A DNA stretch of 64,000 nucleotides, from the NCBI RefSeq assembly GCF_004798685.1, contig NZ_CP039291.1, positions 992,001-1,056,000 of the forward strand, given 5' to 3'. Position 1 is the first letter of the stretch, and the number at the start of each line of letters is the position of its first letter. Position numbers and translations under genes: made by a program. Source of the stretch: Cellulomonas shaoxiangyii (lineage in GTDB: Bacteria > Actinomycetota > Actinomycetes > Actinomycetales > Cellulomonadaceae). Positions 19,182-29,783 of this stretch are shown in pieces. The notes under the pieces are model-generated. The model worked only from the letters and a program-made list of their open reading frames with translations, searched no databases and was not told where the DNA came from.

Positions 19182-20330
19182 TCAGACCGGGCGGCCGGCG
19201 CGCATCTCCGCCAGCAGCGAGCGCACCACCGGCTCGAGCTCGCCCGCGTGCCGGCGGGCGACCGCGCGCTGGCGCTGGTAGGAGGCGCCGCGGCGCAGGA
19301 TCACCCGGACCTGCTCGAGCTCCTCGGCGCAGCCGAGGCGCTCGGCGACGGGGGCGAGCGTCGTGAGCCAGGAGCCGACCGAGTCCGTGACCAGCTCCTC
19401 CTCGCCGGCGCCGTCGGTGATGACGATCGCGTCCATGCCGTAGCGCGCCGAGCGCCACTTGTTCTCCTGCACGAACCAGGGCGGCATCGCCGGCAGCTCG
19501 TGGCCCGCGTCGAGCAGGGACGAGAAGTGCTCGACGAAGCAGTGCGTCAGCGCCGAGATCGCCGTGACCTCGAGGAGGTTCGTGGCGCCGTCCGCGATGC
19601 GCATCTCGAGCGTCCCGAACCGCGGCGACGGCCGCACGTCCCAGCGCACCTCGTCGACCTGGTCGATCACGCCCACGTGCATCATGTCGCCGACGTACTG
19701 CTCGAGCTCGGACCACGCACCCAGCTGCGGCGGCAGGCCCGCCGTCGGCAGCTGCTGGAAGAGCAGGGCGCGGTTCGACGCGTACCCGGTGTCCTTGCCG
19801 GCCCAGAACGGCGACGACGCGGACAGCGACTGGATGTGCGGGAGGACCGTGAGCATCGCCCGCTGCAGCGGCAGGACCTTGGCGCGGTCCTCGATGCCCA
19901 CGTGCACGTGCACGCCGTAGATGAGCATCTGCCGGCCCCACCACTGCGTGCGGTCGATGAGCGTCGCGTACCGCTCCTTGTCGGTGACGCGCTGCGTGGC
20001 CCAGTTGGCGAACGGGTGCGTCCCGCCGCCCATGACCTCGATGCGCAGCGGCTCGGCGGCCGCGCTCACCTCGTCGAGAGCGCGCCGCAGGTCCGCACCG
20101 GCCTCGCCGACGGTGCGGCACTTGCCGGACGAGACCTCCACCGTGTTCATCAGCAGCTCGGACGTGATGTGCGGGTGGTCGGTGCCGTCGGCCGGCCGCA
20201 CGGCCTCGAAGATCGCCTGCGCGGCCTGCCGCAGGTCGCCCGAGTCGACGTCGACGAGCGCGACCTCCCACTCGATCCCGACGGTCGAGCGCTCGGAGCG
20301 GGCGAAGGGCAGGGGGACGGGGGCGGCCAT
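19182..20330 (-). CDS. carboxylate-amine ligase / glutamate-cysteine ligase, YbdK family
   Basis: A protein of 382 residues. RSERSTVGIEWEVALVD is the characteristic start (ATP-grasp-like GCS2 fold), followed by SELLMNTVEVSSG, the histidine-rich YGVHVHVG, and RPSPRFGTLEMRIADG. YbdK-type enzymes ligate glutamate to amines or cysteine weakly in vitro. In actinobacteria without glutathione the physiological product is uncertain; ergothioneine-pathway EgtA is a different branch. The ATG shares one base with the stop of the upstream methyltransferase gene, so the two form an operon. Confidence 0.87.
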   Translation of the reverse strand: MAAPVPLPFARSERSTVGIEWEVALVDVDSGDLRQAAQAIFEAVRPADGTDHPHITSELLMNTVEVSSGKCRTVGEAGADLRRALDEVSAAAEPLRIEVMGGGTHPFANWATQRVTDKERYATLIDRTQWWGRQMLIYGVHVHVGIEDRAKVLPLQRAMLTVLPHIQSLSASSPFWAGKDTGYASNRALLFQQLPTAGLPPQLGAWSELEQYVGDMMHVGVIDQVDEVRWDVRPSPRFGTLEMRIADGATNLLEVTAISALTHCFVEHFSSLLDAGHELPAMPPWFVQENKWRSARYGMDAIVITDGAGEEELVTDSVGSWLTTLAPVAERLGCAEELEQVRVILRRGASYQRQRAVARRHAGELEPVVRSLLAEMRAGRPV

Positions 20331-21520
20331 CAGACCGGCTCCACGACCAGCACGCGCTGGTGCCCGGCGACGCGCGTGAGCACCACCGTGCCCTCGGCGG
20401 ACCCGCGCAGGTCCAGCTGGCGCCGCAGCGTCTCGGGCACGACCGCGGTGCCGCGCTTCTTGATGGTCAGCCGCCCGACCCCGCGCTCGCGGAGGTAGGT
20501 GCGCAGGCGCTTGAGCCCGAACGGCATCTCGTCGAGGACCCGGTACGCGGTGGCCAGCGGGTCGGGGGTGAGGGCGTCGGCGGTCACGTAGGCGATCGTG
20601 GGGTCGACGAGCCGTCCGCGCACCCGCTGGGCGACGGTGCCGACGAGCCCCGCGCGGATCACGGCGCCGTCGGGCTCGTACAGGTAGGCGCCGACGGGGC
20701 CGACGGGGGGCGCGTGGTGCTCGCCGTCGGGGTCGCCGCGCAGCGTGTGCGGCACGCCGCCGCGCAGCACCAGCGCCGTGCGCCCCGGGCCGTCGGGGGC
20801 CAGCGGGCCGAACCACAGCCCGACCTCGACGACGTCGCCGTCGACCGACACCCACTGGGCCTCGGCGTCGACCGGCAGGTCGCGGTGCGCGATGCCGGGG
20901 CCGAGCTTGAGGCCCAGCGCCGGCACCGTGGCGCGCGCGGCGAGGACCTCGTCGAGCGGCGGTGCGTACGCGCGGGGGTCGAAGACGCGCCGGCCGGTGC
21001 CGGTGCGCCGGGCCGGGTCGGCCCACACGCCGTCGACACCCTCGGCGACCAGGTCGAGCGCCAGGCCGTCGCCGTGCCGGACCTCGACCTCGGGGAAGGC
21101 ACGCAGGTTGACGGTCGCGAGGGCCGCCGTCGTCTCGTCCACGTCGGTCGCGACGACGCGCAGGCCGACCCCGGCCAGGGCCAGCGCGTCGGCGCCGAGC
21201 CCGCACGTCAGATCGGCGACGTACACGCACCCGGCGTCACGGAAGCGGCGGGCGTGGTGCGCGGCCACCTCGAGCCGCGTCGCCTGCTCGAGGCCGTCGG
21301 GGGTGAAGAGCATGCCGTCGGCGAAGTCGCCGAGCTTGCCGCGGGCCTTCGCGCGCAGGCGCGACTGCGTGAGCGCGGCGGCGACGAGGCCGGCGTCGAG
21401 GCCCTCGCGCTGCAGCCGCTCGGCCAGGGGGAGGGCCAGGCGCTCGTCGTAGGGGGGCAGGGCCTGCAGCAGGGCCCACCCCTCGGGGTGCAGGAGCTTG
21501 GCCAGCGCGGCGTCGTCCAC
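20330..21520 (-). CDS. class I SAM-dependent methyltransferase, THUMP-like C-terminal domain
   Basis: A protein of 396 residues from the GTG at 21520. The SAM-binding motif is VADLTCGLGADALALA (about residues 100-115), followed by ATDVDETTAALATVNL and GVWADPARR, a DPAR variant of motif IV that suits RNA or small-molecule methylation. The C-terminal part (about 320-396, TIKKRGTAVVPETLRRQL) resembles a THUMP-like RNA-binding module. Target unknown, tRNA or rRNA likely. A further GTG at 21574 would add 18 residues but would start next to the CIRCE element, so 21520 is preferred. Confidence 0.82.
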   Translation of the reverse strand: MDDAALAKLLHPEGWALLQALPPYDERLALPLAERLQREGLDAGLVAAALTQSRLRAKARGKLGDFADGMLFTPDGLEQATRLEVAAHHARRFRDAGCVYVADLTCGLGADALALAGVGLRVVATDVDETTAALATVNLRAFPEVEVRHGDGLALDLVAEGVDGVWADPARRTGTGRRVFDPRAYAPPLDEVLAARATVPALGLKLGPGIAHRDLPVDAEAQWVSVDGDVVEVGLWFGPLAPDGPGRTALVLRGGVPHTLRGDPDGEHHAPPVGPVGAYLYEPDGAVIRAGLVGTVAQRVRGRLVDPTIAYVTADALTPDPLATAYRVLDEMPFGLKRLRTYLRERGVGRLTIKKRGTAVVPETLRRQLDLRGSAEGTVVLTRVAGHQRVLVVEPV

Positions 21521-21575
21521 GCGCCCAGCCTGCCACGCCGACGGCCCGCGGGCGTCCCCCGGGTGCGCCGCCACG

Positions 21576-21602
21576 CTGGCACTCCGGTTGACCGAGTGCT
21601 AA
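21576..21602. promoter_or_regulatory. CIRCE element 1 (HrcA operator) at groES
   Basis: CTGGCACTC, a 9-bp spacer and GAGTGCTAA match the CIRCE consensus (TTAGCACTC-N9-GAGTGCTAA) in 16 of 18 positions. It overlaps the -35 region of the groES promoter. Confidence 0.9.
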
Positions 21603-21616
21603 CCGGTTCCTAGAGT
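21588..21616 (+). promoter_or_regulatory. groES: groES sigma-A promoter
   Basis: TTGACC (21588-21593) and TAGAGT (21611-21616) are separated by exactly 17 bp. The -35 lies within the spacer of CIRCE 1, and the predicted start (about 21623) coincides with the left edge of CIRCE 2, so HrcA bound at either site would block initiation. Confidence 0.82.
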
Positions 21617-21622
21617 GAGGAA

Positions 21623-21649
21623 CTGGCACTCTCCTGGTGAGGGTGCCAA
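21623..21649. promoter_or_regulatory. CIRCE element 2 at groES
   Basis: CTGGCACTC, a 9-bp spacer and GGGTGCCAA form a second, less perfect CIRCE 20 bp after the first. It would be the very start of the groES mRNA. Confidence 0.78.
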
Positions 21650-21748
21650 CCGTGCCAGCGGTCCCGGCTCCCGCGACGACGGCGGCCGCGACGGCACGGG
21701 CCCAGACATTCCGCTGCAGAACAACTCATGCGAAGGGGAGGTCCGCCT

Positions 21749-22042
21749 GTGTCGGTCTCCATCAAGCCCCTCGAGGACCGCATCGTCGTCAAGACCCTCG
21801 AGGCCGAGACGACGACCGCGTCCGGCCTCGTGATCCCGGACAGCGCCAAGGAGAAGCCCCAGGAGGGCGAGGTCCTGGCGGTGGGCCCGGGTCGCATCGA
21901 CGACAAGGGCAACCGCGTCCCGCTCGACGTGGCCGTGGGTGACAAGGTCATCTACTCCAAGTACGGCGGCACCGAGGTCAAGTACGCCGGCGAGGACTAC
22001 CTGATCCTCTCCGCGCGCGACGTGCTCGCGATCGTCGGCTGA
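21749..22042 (+). CDS. groES: co-chaperonin GroES
   Basis: A protein of 97 residues. It caps the GroEL folding chamber. [11 protein letters not shown] at the N-terminus, the mobile loop [18 protein letters not shown] and the roof and C-terminal strands ending [13 protein letters not shown] are all present. GTG 21749 lies 7 nt after AAGGGGAGG; the ATG at 21728 would add seven unconserved residues. No groEL follows: a strong terminator stands 35 nt downstream and the next gene points the other way. Confidence 0.97.
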   Translation: MSVSIKPLEDRIVVKTLEAETTTASGLVIPDSAKEKPQEGEVLAVGPGRIDDKGNRVPLDVAVGDKVIYSKYGGTEVKYAGEDYLILSARDVLAIVG

Positions 22043-22077
22043 CCCAGCGACGACCATGCCGGGCGACGCCCGGTGAC

Positions 22078-22114
22078 CACGAGAGCCCCCTCCCGACGGG
22101 AGGGGGCTCTCGTG
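22078..22114 (+). terminator. groES terminator
   Basis: A perfect 17-bp stem (22078-22094 with 22098-22114) with a GAC loop, no U-tract. Confidence 0.87.
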
Positions 22115-22165
22115 CGTCCGGCGGATGCGCCCGACCGCCTGCCGGCGCGCCGGGTCCGGACGCAC

Positions 22166-22221
22166 GACCGCCCCGGAACCGCCGTCGCTCATCCTCGAGC
22201 GACGACCGTTCCGGGGCGGTC
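22166..22221 (-). terminator. nested hairpin downstream of the whiB gene
   Basis: An outer 14-bp perfect stem (22166-22179 with 22208-22221) contains an inner 8-bp stem (22183-22190 with 22197-22204). It begins 25 nt after the whiB stop on the minus strand and is probably its terminator. Confidence 0.72.
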
Positions 22222-22246
22222 GGGTCGGACGGTCCTGGTCGGACGG

Positions 22247-22543
22247 TCAGGCCATGACGCGGCGCCCGGCGCGCTCGGCGAGGACGGCGGCGCGCTCGTC
22301 CTCCGACAGGCCGCCCCACACGCCGTACGGCTCGCGCACGGCGAGGGACTGCTCGCGGCACTCGTTGAGCACGGGGCAGGACGCGCAGATGGCCTTGGCC
22401 GCCTCGGCCCGGCGACGGCGGGCCGACCCGCGCTCACCCTCGGGGTGGAAGAAGAGGTCCTGGTCGGCGTCGCGGCACGCGCCGTCGAACTGCCACTCCC
22501 ACAGGTCCATCACCGGTCCGGGCAGACGCGAGATCTCGGCCAT
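22247..22543 (-). CDS. WhiB family iron-sulfur transcription factor, WhiB3/WhiD-like
   Basis: A protein of 98 residues. The four cluster ligands are Cys23, Cys53, Cys56 and Cys62 (C-X29-C-X2-C-X5-C), followed by the GVWGG turn (residues 75-79) and a basic C-terminal helix for DNA contact. LPGPVMDLWEW, DLFFHPEGERG and EPYGVWGGLSEDER are closest to mycobacterial WhiB3 and Streptomyces WhiD. WhiB proteins bind a 4Fe-4S cluster sensitive to O2 and NO and partner the housekeeping sigma factor. ATG 22543 has GAGGAGG 7 nt upstream. In Streptomyces, whiD also lies near bldM and guaB. Confidence 0.93.
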   Translation of the reverse strand: MAEISRLPGPVMDLWEWQFDGACRDADQDLFFHPEGERGSARRRRAEAAKAICASCPVLNECREQSLAVREPYGVWGGLSEDERAAVLAERAGRRVMA

Positions 22544-22660
22544 GGTGCTCCTCCTCGAACGACGTCCCCGGTGGTGACCACCTGGACGGAAGCTGCTGCG
22601 TCGCGCGCCTGGTCGGGACCGGGTCCCTGTTCCGGTGGCGCGTTCCCGCGATGTGCCGTA

Positions 22661-22689
22661 ACCGTACAACCGCGCCAGAAGTTGTTCAA
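22661..22689 (-). promoter_or_regulatory. promoter of the whiB gene
   Basis: On the minus strand TTGAAC (22684-22689) and TACGGT (22661-22666) are 17 bp apart in a locally AT-rich stretch, giving a leader of about 110 nt. The 368-bp gap to the MerR gene (22544-22911) holds this promoter and, at its right end, the MerR -10; no further feature was recognised in it. Confidence 0.7.
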
Positions 22690-22911
22690 GGCCCTTGTGA
22701 TGAATCGATCTGCTGCAACGATCTGGACGGCGGACCCGCAATCGTGTGGTAGTTCGCCGTCGGTGTCGGCCCAGGTGGCGCCTATCCGTGCGGACGTCGT
22801 CGGGAGGTGACGCCTGGCGCGGTTCCGCGTCAACCGCTCCAGCTCCGCGGGCGTGCCGCAGCAACGCGTCCTACCGCGCCGCACCGAGCCCGCGGCTGGC
22901 AGAATCGCGCC

Positions 22912-24063
22912 ATGACCGAGCCGTACGACGCGACGACGGGCGACCCGGCGTCGTCGGTCGCGCGGGGCACGGCGGTCGAGGACGCGGCAGCGGGGGACCA
23001 GGCCGAGGAGGCCCCCGACCGCGAGGCGGCCGCACCGGGAGCGGCGCCGCTCACCGTCGCCGCCGTGGCGCGCCGGCTCGGCGTCGCCCCCGCGACGCTC
23101 CGCACGTGGGACCGGCGCTACGGGCTGGGGCCGTCCGAGCACTCGGCCGGTGCGCACCGCCGGTACAGCCCGCGCGACCTCGACCGGCTGCTCGTCATGC
23201 GCCGCCTCACCATCGAGGGCGTCGCGCCCGGCGAGGCGGCGCGCCTGGCGCTCTCGTCCGACCCCGACGCCGCGGCTCCCGCGTTCCCCACGAGCACCGA
23301 CGTCACTGGACGGCTCCCCGGCGGCGGGTCGGGCACAGCGGACCACGCCGACGGCGCCGGCCGGGGGACGGCGGGCGACGGCGCCTCCGACGGCGCCGGC
23401 TCCCGCGCCGCCGTCGAGGCGCGCACCGGCGTGACCCCGAGCACCGCGGCCGCCGTCGTCGCCGTGGTCGACGCCGCCCTGGCCGGCCGCGCGGACCGGT
23501 GCGCCGGGCTGCTCGCCGTGACGGCCCCGGACGGCGTCGCCGGCTGGTGGACCGGGCTCGTCGAGCCGGCGATGCGCGCGCTCGCCCGGCGCACGGTCGT
23601 CGAGCGGCCCGGCGTCGACGCCTACGCCACGCTGGCGGCCGCCGCCCTGGGTGCGCTCCGCGCGCACACCGCGCAGGAGCCCGCGCCGGGCGCACCCGTC
23701 GTCCTGGTCCTGCCGGTGCCCGGGGAGCCGCGGCCCCTGGTGGTCCACGCGCTCGCGGCGGCGCTCGTCGGCGGTGGCGTCGACGCCCGCCTCGTGGGCG
23801 GTCCCGTCTCGACGCGGCACGCGGGCGAGCTCGCCGTCATGACACGGGCGCGCGCCGTGGTGACGGTGGCCGAGGGGCCGGCGCCCGACCTGTCGGTGGT
23901 GGCACGCCTGGCGCAGGAGCGCCCGGACCTGCCGCAGTACGTGATGGTCGCCGACACGGCCGCCGAGCGGGTCCCGCTCGACCGCTCGGTGCACCGCGCC
24001 CGGACGTTCGTGGGCCTGCTGCACGAGGCGCTCGCGGCGGTCGGCGAGTCGTCGCCGGTGTGA
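22912..24063 (+). CDS. MerR-family regulator with a degenerate cobalamin-binding-like domain
   Basis: A protein of 383 residues. The MerR winged helix is at about 46-100 (LTVAAVARRLGVAPATLRTW, then the basic HRRYSPRDLDRL). Residues 120-175 are a low-complexity linker. Residues 175-380 resemble the helical bundle plus Rossmann domain of CarH/LitR light sensors: WWTGLVEPAM, then VVLVLPVPGEPRPLVVHALA and GGGVDARLVGG. CarH has E-x-H with a cobalt-ligating histidine after the PGE; here the sequence is PGEPRP and the histidine is missing, so B12 binding is doubtful. ATG 22912 follows CAGAAT by 6 nt. Targets unknown; it lies between WhiB and BldM-like genes. Confidence 0.8.
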   Translation: MTEPYDATTGDPASSVARGTAVEDAAAGDQAEEAPDREAAAPGAAPLTVAAVARRLGVAPATLRTWDRRYGLGPSEHSAGAHRRYSPRDLDRLLVMRRLTIEGVAPGEAARLALSSDPDAAAPAFPTSTDVTGRLPGGGSGTADHADGAGRGTAGDGASDGAGSRAAVEARTGVTPSTAAAVVAVVDAALAGRADRCAGLLAVTAPDGVAGWWTGLVEPAMRALARRTVVERPGVDAYATLAAAALGALRAHTAQEPAPGAPVVLVLPVPGEPRPLVVHALAAALVGGGVDARLVGGPVSTRHAGELAVMTRARAVVTVAEGPAPDLSVVARLAQERPDLPQYVMVADTAAERVPLDRSVHRARTFVGLLHEALAAVGESSPV

Positions 24064-24156
24064 CCGAAGTGACCGTCCAGTAACGGCGACGCACCCGAAC
24101 GCGTGATCGCATACCACGTGGGGATTCCCAAGCGGGAGGAAACGGTGCGGGCGCGG

Positions 24157-24184
24157 TTCACTGGTCCTTCTGCGGGGCTAACGT
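24157..24184 (+). promoter_or_regulatory. candidate promoter of the BldM-like gene
   Basis: TTCACT (24157-24162) and TAACGT (24179-24184) are 16 bp apart, 58 nt before the start codon. The MerR stop is about 90 bp upstream, so this gene probably has its own transcript. Confidence 0.45.
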
Positions 24185-24242
24185 GACGCACCGTTGACGC
24201 CGATACGCCGTGAGGCTGACCGGCCCGCGCGAGGAGGATCAC

Positions 24243-26550
<2,308 letters not shown>

Positions 26551-26589
26551 CCCGCTCGGCGCGTGCGCGGGCGGGTGCGCGCGCGCCGG

Positions 26590-26595
26590 TAGGCT
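26590..26595 (+). promoter_or_regulatory. -10 element of guaB3, leaderless layout
   Basis: TAGGCT ends 6 nt before the GTG at 26602, giving guaB3 a promoter separate from guaB. Confidence 0.57.
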
Positions 26596-26601
26596 CGTCC
26601 G

Positions 26602-27726
26602 GTGAGCAGCGACATCGAGATCGGGCGCGGAAAGCGCGGCCGGCGGGCGTACTCCTTCGACGACATCGCGGTGGTGCCCTCGCGCCGCACGCGTGACCCC
26701 GAGGAGGTCTCGCTCGGCTGGCAGATCGACGCCTACCACTTCGACCTGCCGGTCCTCGCGGCGCCGATGGACTCCGTCGTGAGCCCCGCCACGGCCGTCG
26801 CCCTGGGCAGGGCCGGGGGCGTCGGCGTCCTCGACCTCGAGGGGCTGTGGACGCGGTACGAGGACCCCACGCCGCTGCTCGAGGAGATCGCGTCCCTCGA
26901 CGCGCCCCGCGCGACCGTGCGGATGCAGGAGATCTACGGCGAGCCGATCAAGCCCGAGCTCATCCGCGCGCGCATCCAGGAGGTGCGCGACGCCGGCGTG
27001 ACCGTGGCGGGGGCGCTCAGCCCGCAGCGCACGCAGGAGCACTGGCGGACGGTCGTCGACGCCGGGGTCGACCTCTTCGTCATCCGCGGCACCACGGTGT
27101 CGGCCGAGCACGTGTCCGGCCGGGCCGAGCCGCTCAACCTCAAGCGCTTCATCTACGAGCTCGACGTGCCCGTCATCGTCGGCGGTGCCTCGACGTACAC
27201 CGCGGCGCTGCACCTCATGCGCACGGGCGCCGCCGGCGTCCTGGTCGGGTTCGGCGGGGGAGCGGCGCACACCACGCGCCTGTCGCTCGGCATCCACGCG
27301 CCCATGGCGACGGCCGTCGCGGACGTCGCGGCCGCGCGCCGGGACTACCTGGACGAGTCCGGCGGCCGGTACGTGCACGTCATCGCCGACGGCGGCGTGG
27401 GGCGCTCGGGCGACCTCGTGAAGGCCATCGCGTGCGGCGCCGACGCGGTCATGCTGGGTGCCGCGCTGGCCCGCGCCGAGGAGGCCCCCGGGCGCGGCTA
27501 CCACTGGGGCCCCGAGGCGCACCACCCGCAGCTGCCGCGGGGTGAGCGGGTGCACGTCGGCACCTCCGGGTCGCTCGAGCAGATCCTGTTCGGCCCGGGC
27601 CACACCGCCGACGGCACGCTCAACCTCATCGGCGCGCTGCGCCGCGCCATGGCGACGACCGGCTACTCGGACCTCAAGGAGCTGCAGCGCATCGAGGTCG
27701 TCGTCTCGCCGTACCAGCCGCGCTGA
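26602..27726 (+). CDS. guaB3: GuaB3 family IMP dehydrogenase-related protein
   Basis: A protein of 374 residues. It is a TIM-barrel protein of the IMPDH/GMP reductase superfamily without CBS domains. YSFDDIAVVPSRRTRD, LPVLAAPMDSVVSP and VIADGGVGRSGDLVKAIACG are conserved. The loop that carries the catalytic cysteine in IMPDH reads GGGAAHTTRLSLG, with no cysteine, so IMPDH chemistry by the normal route is excluded. The orthologue lies beside guaB2 in Mycobacterium and is of unsettled function. Confidence 0.93.
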   Translation: MSSDIEIGRGKRGRRAYSFDDIAVVPSRRTRDPEEVSLGWQIDAYHFDLPVLAAPMDSVVSPATAVALGRAGGVGVLDLEGLWTRYEDPTPLLEEIASLDAPRATVRMQEIYGEPIKPELIRARIQEVRDAGVTVAGALSPQRTQEHWRTVVDAGVDLFVIRGTTVSAEHVSGRAEPLNLKRFIYELDVPVIVGGASTYTAALHLMRTGAAGVLVGFGGGAAHTTRLSLGIHAPMATAVADVAAARRDYLDESGGRYVHVIADGGVGRSGDLVKAIACGADAVMLGAALARAEEAPGRGYHWGPEAHHPQLPRGERVHVGTSGSLEQILFGPGHTADGTLNLIGALRRAMATTGYSDLKELQRIEVVVSPYQPR

Positions 27727-27740
27727 CGCGGAGCACCGGC

Positions 27741-27800
27741 GGGGCCGCGCGGCCCCCGACGTGCACGAGGGCGGCCACCCGGCAGGGTGGCCGCCCTCGT
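27741..27800. terminator. double hairpin terminator between guaB3 and the siderophore importer
   Basis: A small hairpin (GGGGCC/GGCCCC, 27741-27756) is followed by a perfect 16-bp stem (27765-27780 with 27785-27800, loop GGCA). It stands between convergent genes and can serve both. Confidence 0.8.
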
Positions 27801-27816
27801 CGCGTGCCCGGGCGGG

Positions 27817-28716
27817 TCAGGGCACGCCGTGGGCCACCGCCCCGCCGTCGGCGGGCAGCGCGACGGGCCGGTCGTCCCCGGGGCGGCGCGGGCCGCCGTG
27901 GTGGCGCCCGAGCGGGAGCACGAGCGGCGAGCCGGCCACCGGGTCCGGCACGACGCGCGACTCCATGCCGAACACGTCCCGCACCATCTGCTCGGTCACG
28001 ACCTCGGCGGGGTCGCCCTGCGCGTACAGGCGGCCCGCGCGCACGGCGACGAGGTGGTCGGCGTAGCGGGCGGCGAGGTTGAGGTCGTGCAGCACCATGA
28101 CGACGGTCGTGCCGCGCTGCCGGTTGAGGTCGGTGAGCAGGTCGAGGACCTCGACCTGGTGGGCGACGTCGAGGAACGTGGTCGGCTCGTCGAGCAGCAG
28201 CACGTCCGTGCGCTGCGCGAGCGCCATGGCGATCCACACGCGCTGGCGCTGCCCGCCGGACAGCTCGTCGACCGGGCGGTCCGCGAGCTCGAGCGTGTCG
28301 GTGGCGGCGAGCGCCTCCTCGACGATCGCGTCGTCCTCGGCCGTCCAGCGGCGCAGCCAGCCCTGGTGCGGGTAGCGGCCGCGGCCGACGAGGTCGGCGA
28401 CGGCGATGCCCTCGGGGGCGACCGGCGCCTGCGGCAGCAGCCCGAGGACCGTGGCGACCTGGCGCGACGGCACGTCGGTGATCGGCACGCCGTCCAGCAG
28501 GACGCGTCCCGAGCGGGTGCGCAGCAGGCGGGCCATCGCGCGCAGCAGCGTGGACTTCCCGCAGGCGTTCGCGCCGACGACGATCGTCACCTTGCCCGGC
28601 GGGACGGCGAGGGACAGGTCGTGCACGACGACCCGGTCGTCGTACCCGATGGTCGCGCCCTCGACGGCGAGGGTGTGCCCGGGCCGCTCGTGCGGTCCGG
28701 AGGGGTGCGCGCTCAC
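27817..28716 (-). CDS. iron-siderophore ABC transporter, ATP-binding protein
   Basis: A protein of 299 residues, FepC/FecE-type. Walker A VVGANACGKST, the Q-loop LLPQAPVAP, the signature ELSGGQRQR, Walker B DVLLLDEPTTFLD and VLHDLNLA are complete. The last 50 residues after DPVAGSPLV are an unconserved tail. It is the last gene of a four-gene minus-strand operon and overlaps the preceding permease gene by GTGA. Confidence 0.94.
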   Translation of the reverse strand: MSAHPSGPHERPGHTLAVEGATIGYDDRVVVHDLSLAVPPGKVTIVVGANACGKSTLLRAMARLLRTRSGRVLLDGVPITDVPSRQVATVLGLLPQAPVAPEGIAVADLVGRGRYPHQGWLRRWTAEDDAIVEEALAATDTLELADRPVDELSGGQRQRVWIAMALAQRTDVLLLDEPTTFLDVAHQVEVLDLLTDLNRQRGTTVVMVLHDLNLAARYADHLVAVRAGRLYAQGDPAEVVTEQMVRDVFGMESRVVPDPVAGSPLVLPLGRHHGGPRRPGDDRPVALPADGGAVAHGVP

Positions 28717-29783
28717 AGGGTGCCTCCCGAGCGGTTGGACCTGGCCAGGAGCCAGAGCAGGTAGGGCGCGCCGACGACGCCGGTGATGACGCCGACCGGG
28801 AAGCGCGTGCCGACGAGGTGCTGCCCCACCAGGTCGGCGAGCAGCACGAGGAGCACGCCGACGAGGCCGGCGGGCACGAGCAGGGAGCCCGTGCCGCGCA
28901 CGAGCCGGTGCGCGAGCGGGCCGGCGAGGAACGCGACGAACGCGATCGGCCCCGTCGTGGCCGTGGCCACGGAGATGAGGCCCACGGCGACGACGACGAG
29001 GGCGAGCCGCGCGCGGTCGGGGCGCACGCCGAGGCCCGCGGCCAGCTCGTCGCCGAGCTGCAGCGCCGCCAGGCGCCGCGACAGGACGAGCGCCAGCGGG
29101 AGGAGGACGCCCACCGCGACGGCGAGGCGGGGCACGCCGTCCCAGAACGCGCTGTTCAGGCTGCCGCTGAGCCAGCGCAGCGCGTCGGCGACGTCGTAGA
29201 CGTTGGCGCGCGTCAGGGCGTACGACACGACGGACTGCAGCATCGCGCCGACGCCGATGCCGACGAGCACGAAGCGGGCGCCGTGCACGCCCCGCCGCCA
29301 CGCGAGCAGGTAGATGGCCGCGGCCACGGCGACGCCCGCGACCACCGCGATGCCGGAGACCGCGACGCCGGCGATGCCGAGCGACGTGATGGACAGGACC
29401 GCGGCGGCGCTCGCACCCGCGGTGATGCCGATGATGTCGGGGCTCGCGAGGGGGTTGCGCAGCATGGTCTGGAAGATGACGCCCCCCGTGCCGAACGCGA
29501 CGCCGACCAGCGCTCCGGTGAGCACGCGGGGCAGGCGCAGCCGGCCGACGGTGAACGACGCGCCGGGCACGTCCTGACCGGCGAGCACGCGCAGCACGTC
29601 CCCGAGCGGGTAGACGCGATCGCCCACGACGAGCGAGACGACGGCCACGGCGAGGGCGGCCGCGGCGAGCACGCCGACGACGGTCCACCAGCGGCGCGCG
29701 CGGCGGCGGCGGCCCGGCGTGACGACGCCACGGGCGGCTGCGGGCGCGGACGGGGTGCCGGGGCGCAGGGCGGCCGCGGTCAC
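28713..29783 (-). CDS. iron-siderophore ABC transporter permease (FepG-like)
   Basis: A protein of 356 residues of the BtuC/FecCD family with about ten predicted helices. LPRVLTGALVGVAFGTGGVIFQ, MLRNPLASPDIIGITAGAS and TGPIAFVAFLAGPLAHRLV are family landmarks. It pairs with the next permease to form the channel. GTG 29783 overlaps the stop of the upstream permease gene. Confidence 0.93.
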   Translation of the reverse strand: MTAAALRPGTPSAPAAARGVVTPGRRRRARRWWTVVGVLAAAALAVAVVSLVVGDRVYPLGDVLRVLAGQDVPGASFTVGRLRLPRVLTGALVGVAFGTGGVIFQTMLRNPLASPDIIGITAGASAAAVLSITSLGIAGVAVSGIAVVAGVAVAAAIYLLAWRRGVHGARFVLVGIGVGAMLQSVVSYALTRANVYDVADALRWLSGSLNSAFWDGVPRLAVAVGVLLPLALVLSRRLAALQLGDELAAGLGVRPDRARLALVVVAVGLISVATATTGPIAFVAFLAGPLAHRLVRGTGSLLVPAGLVGVLLVLLADLVGQHLVGTRFPVGVITGVVGAPYLLWLLARSNRSGGTL

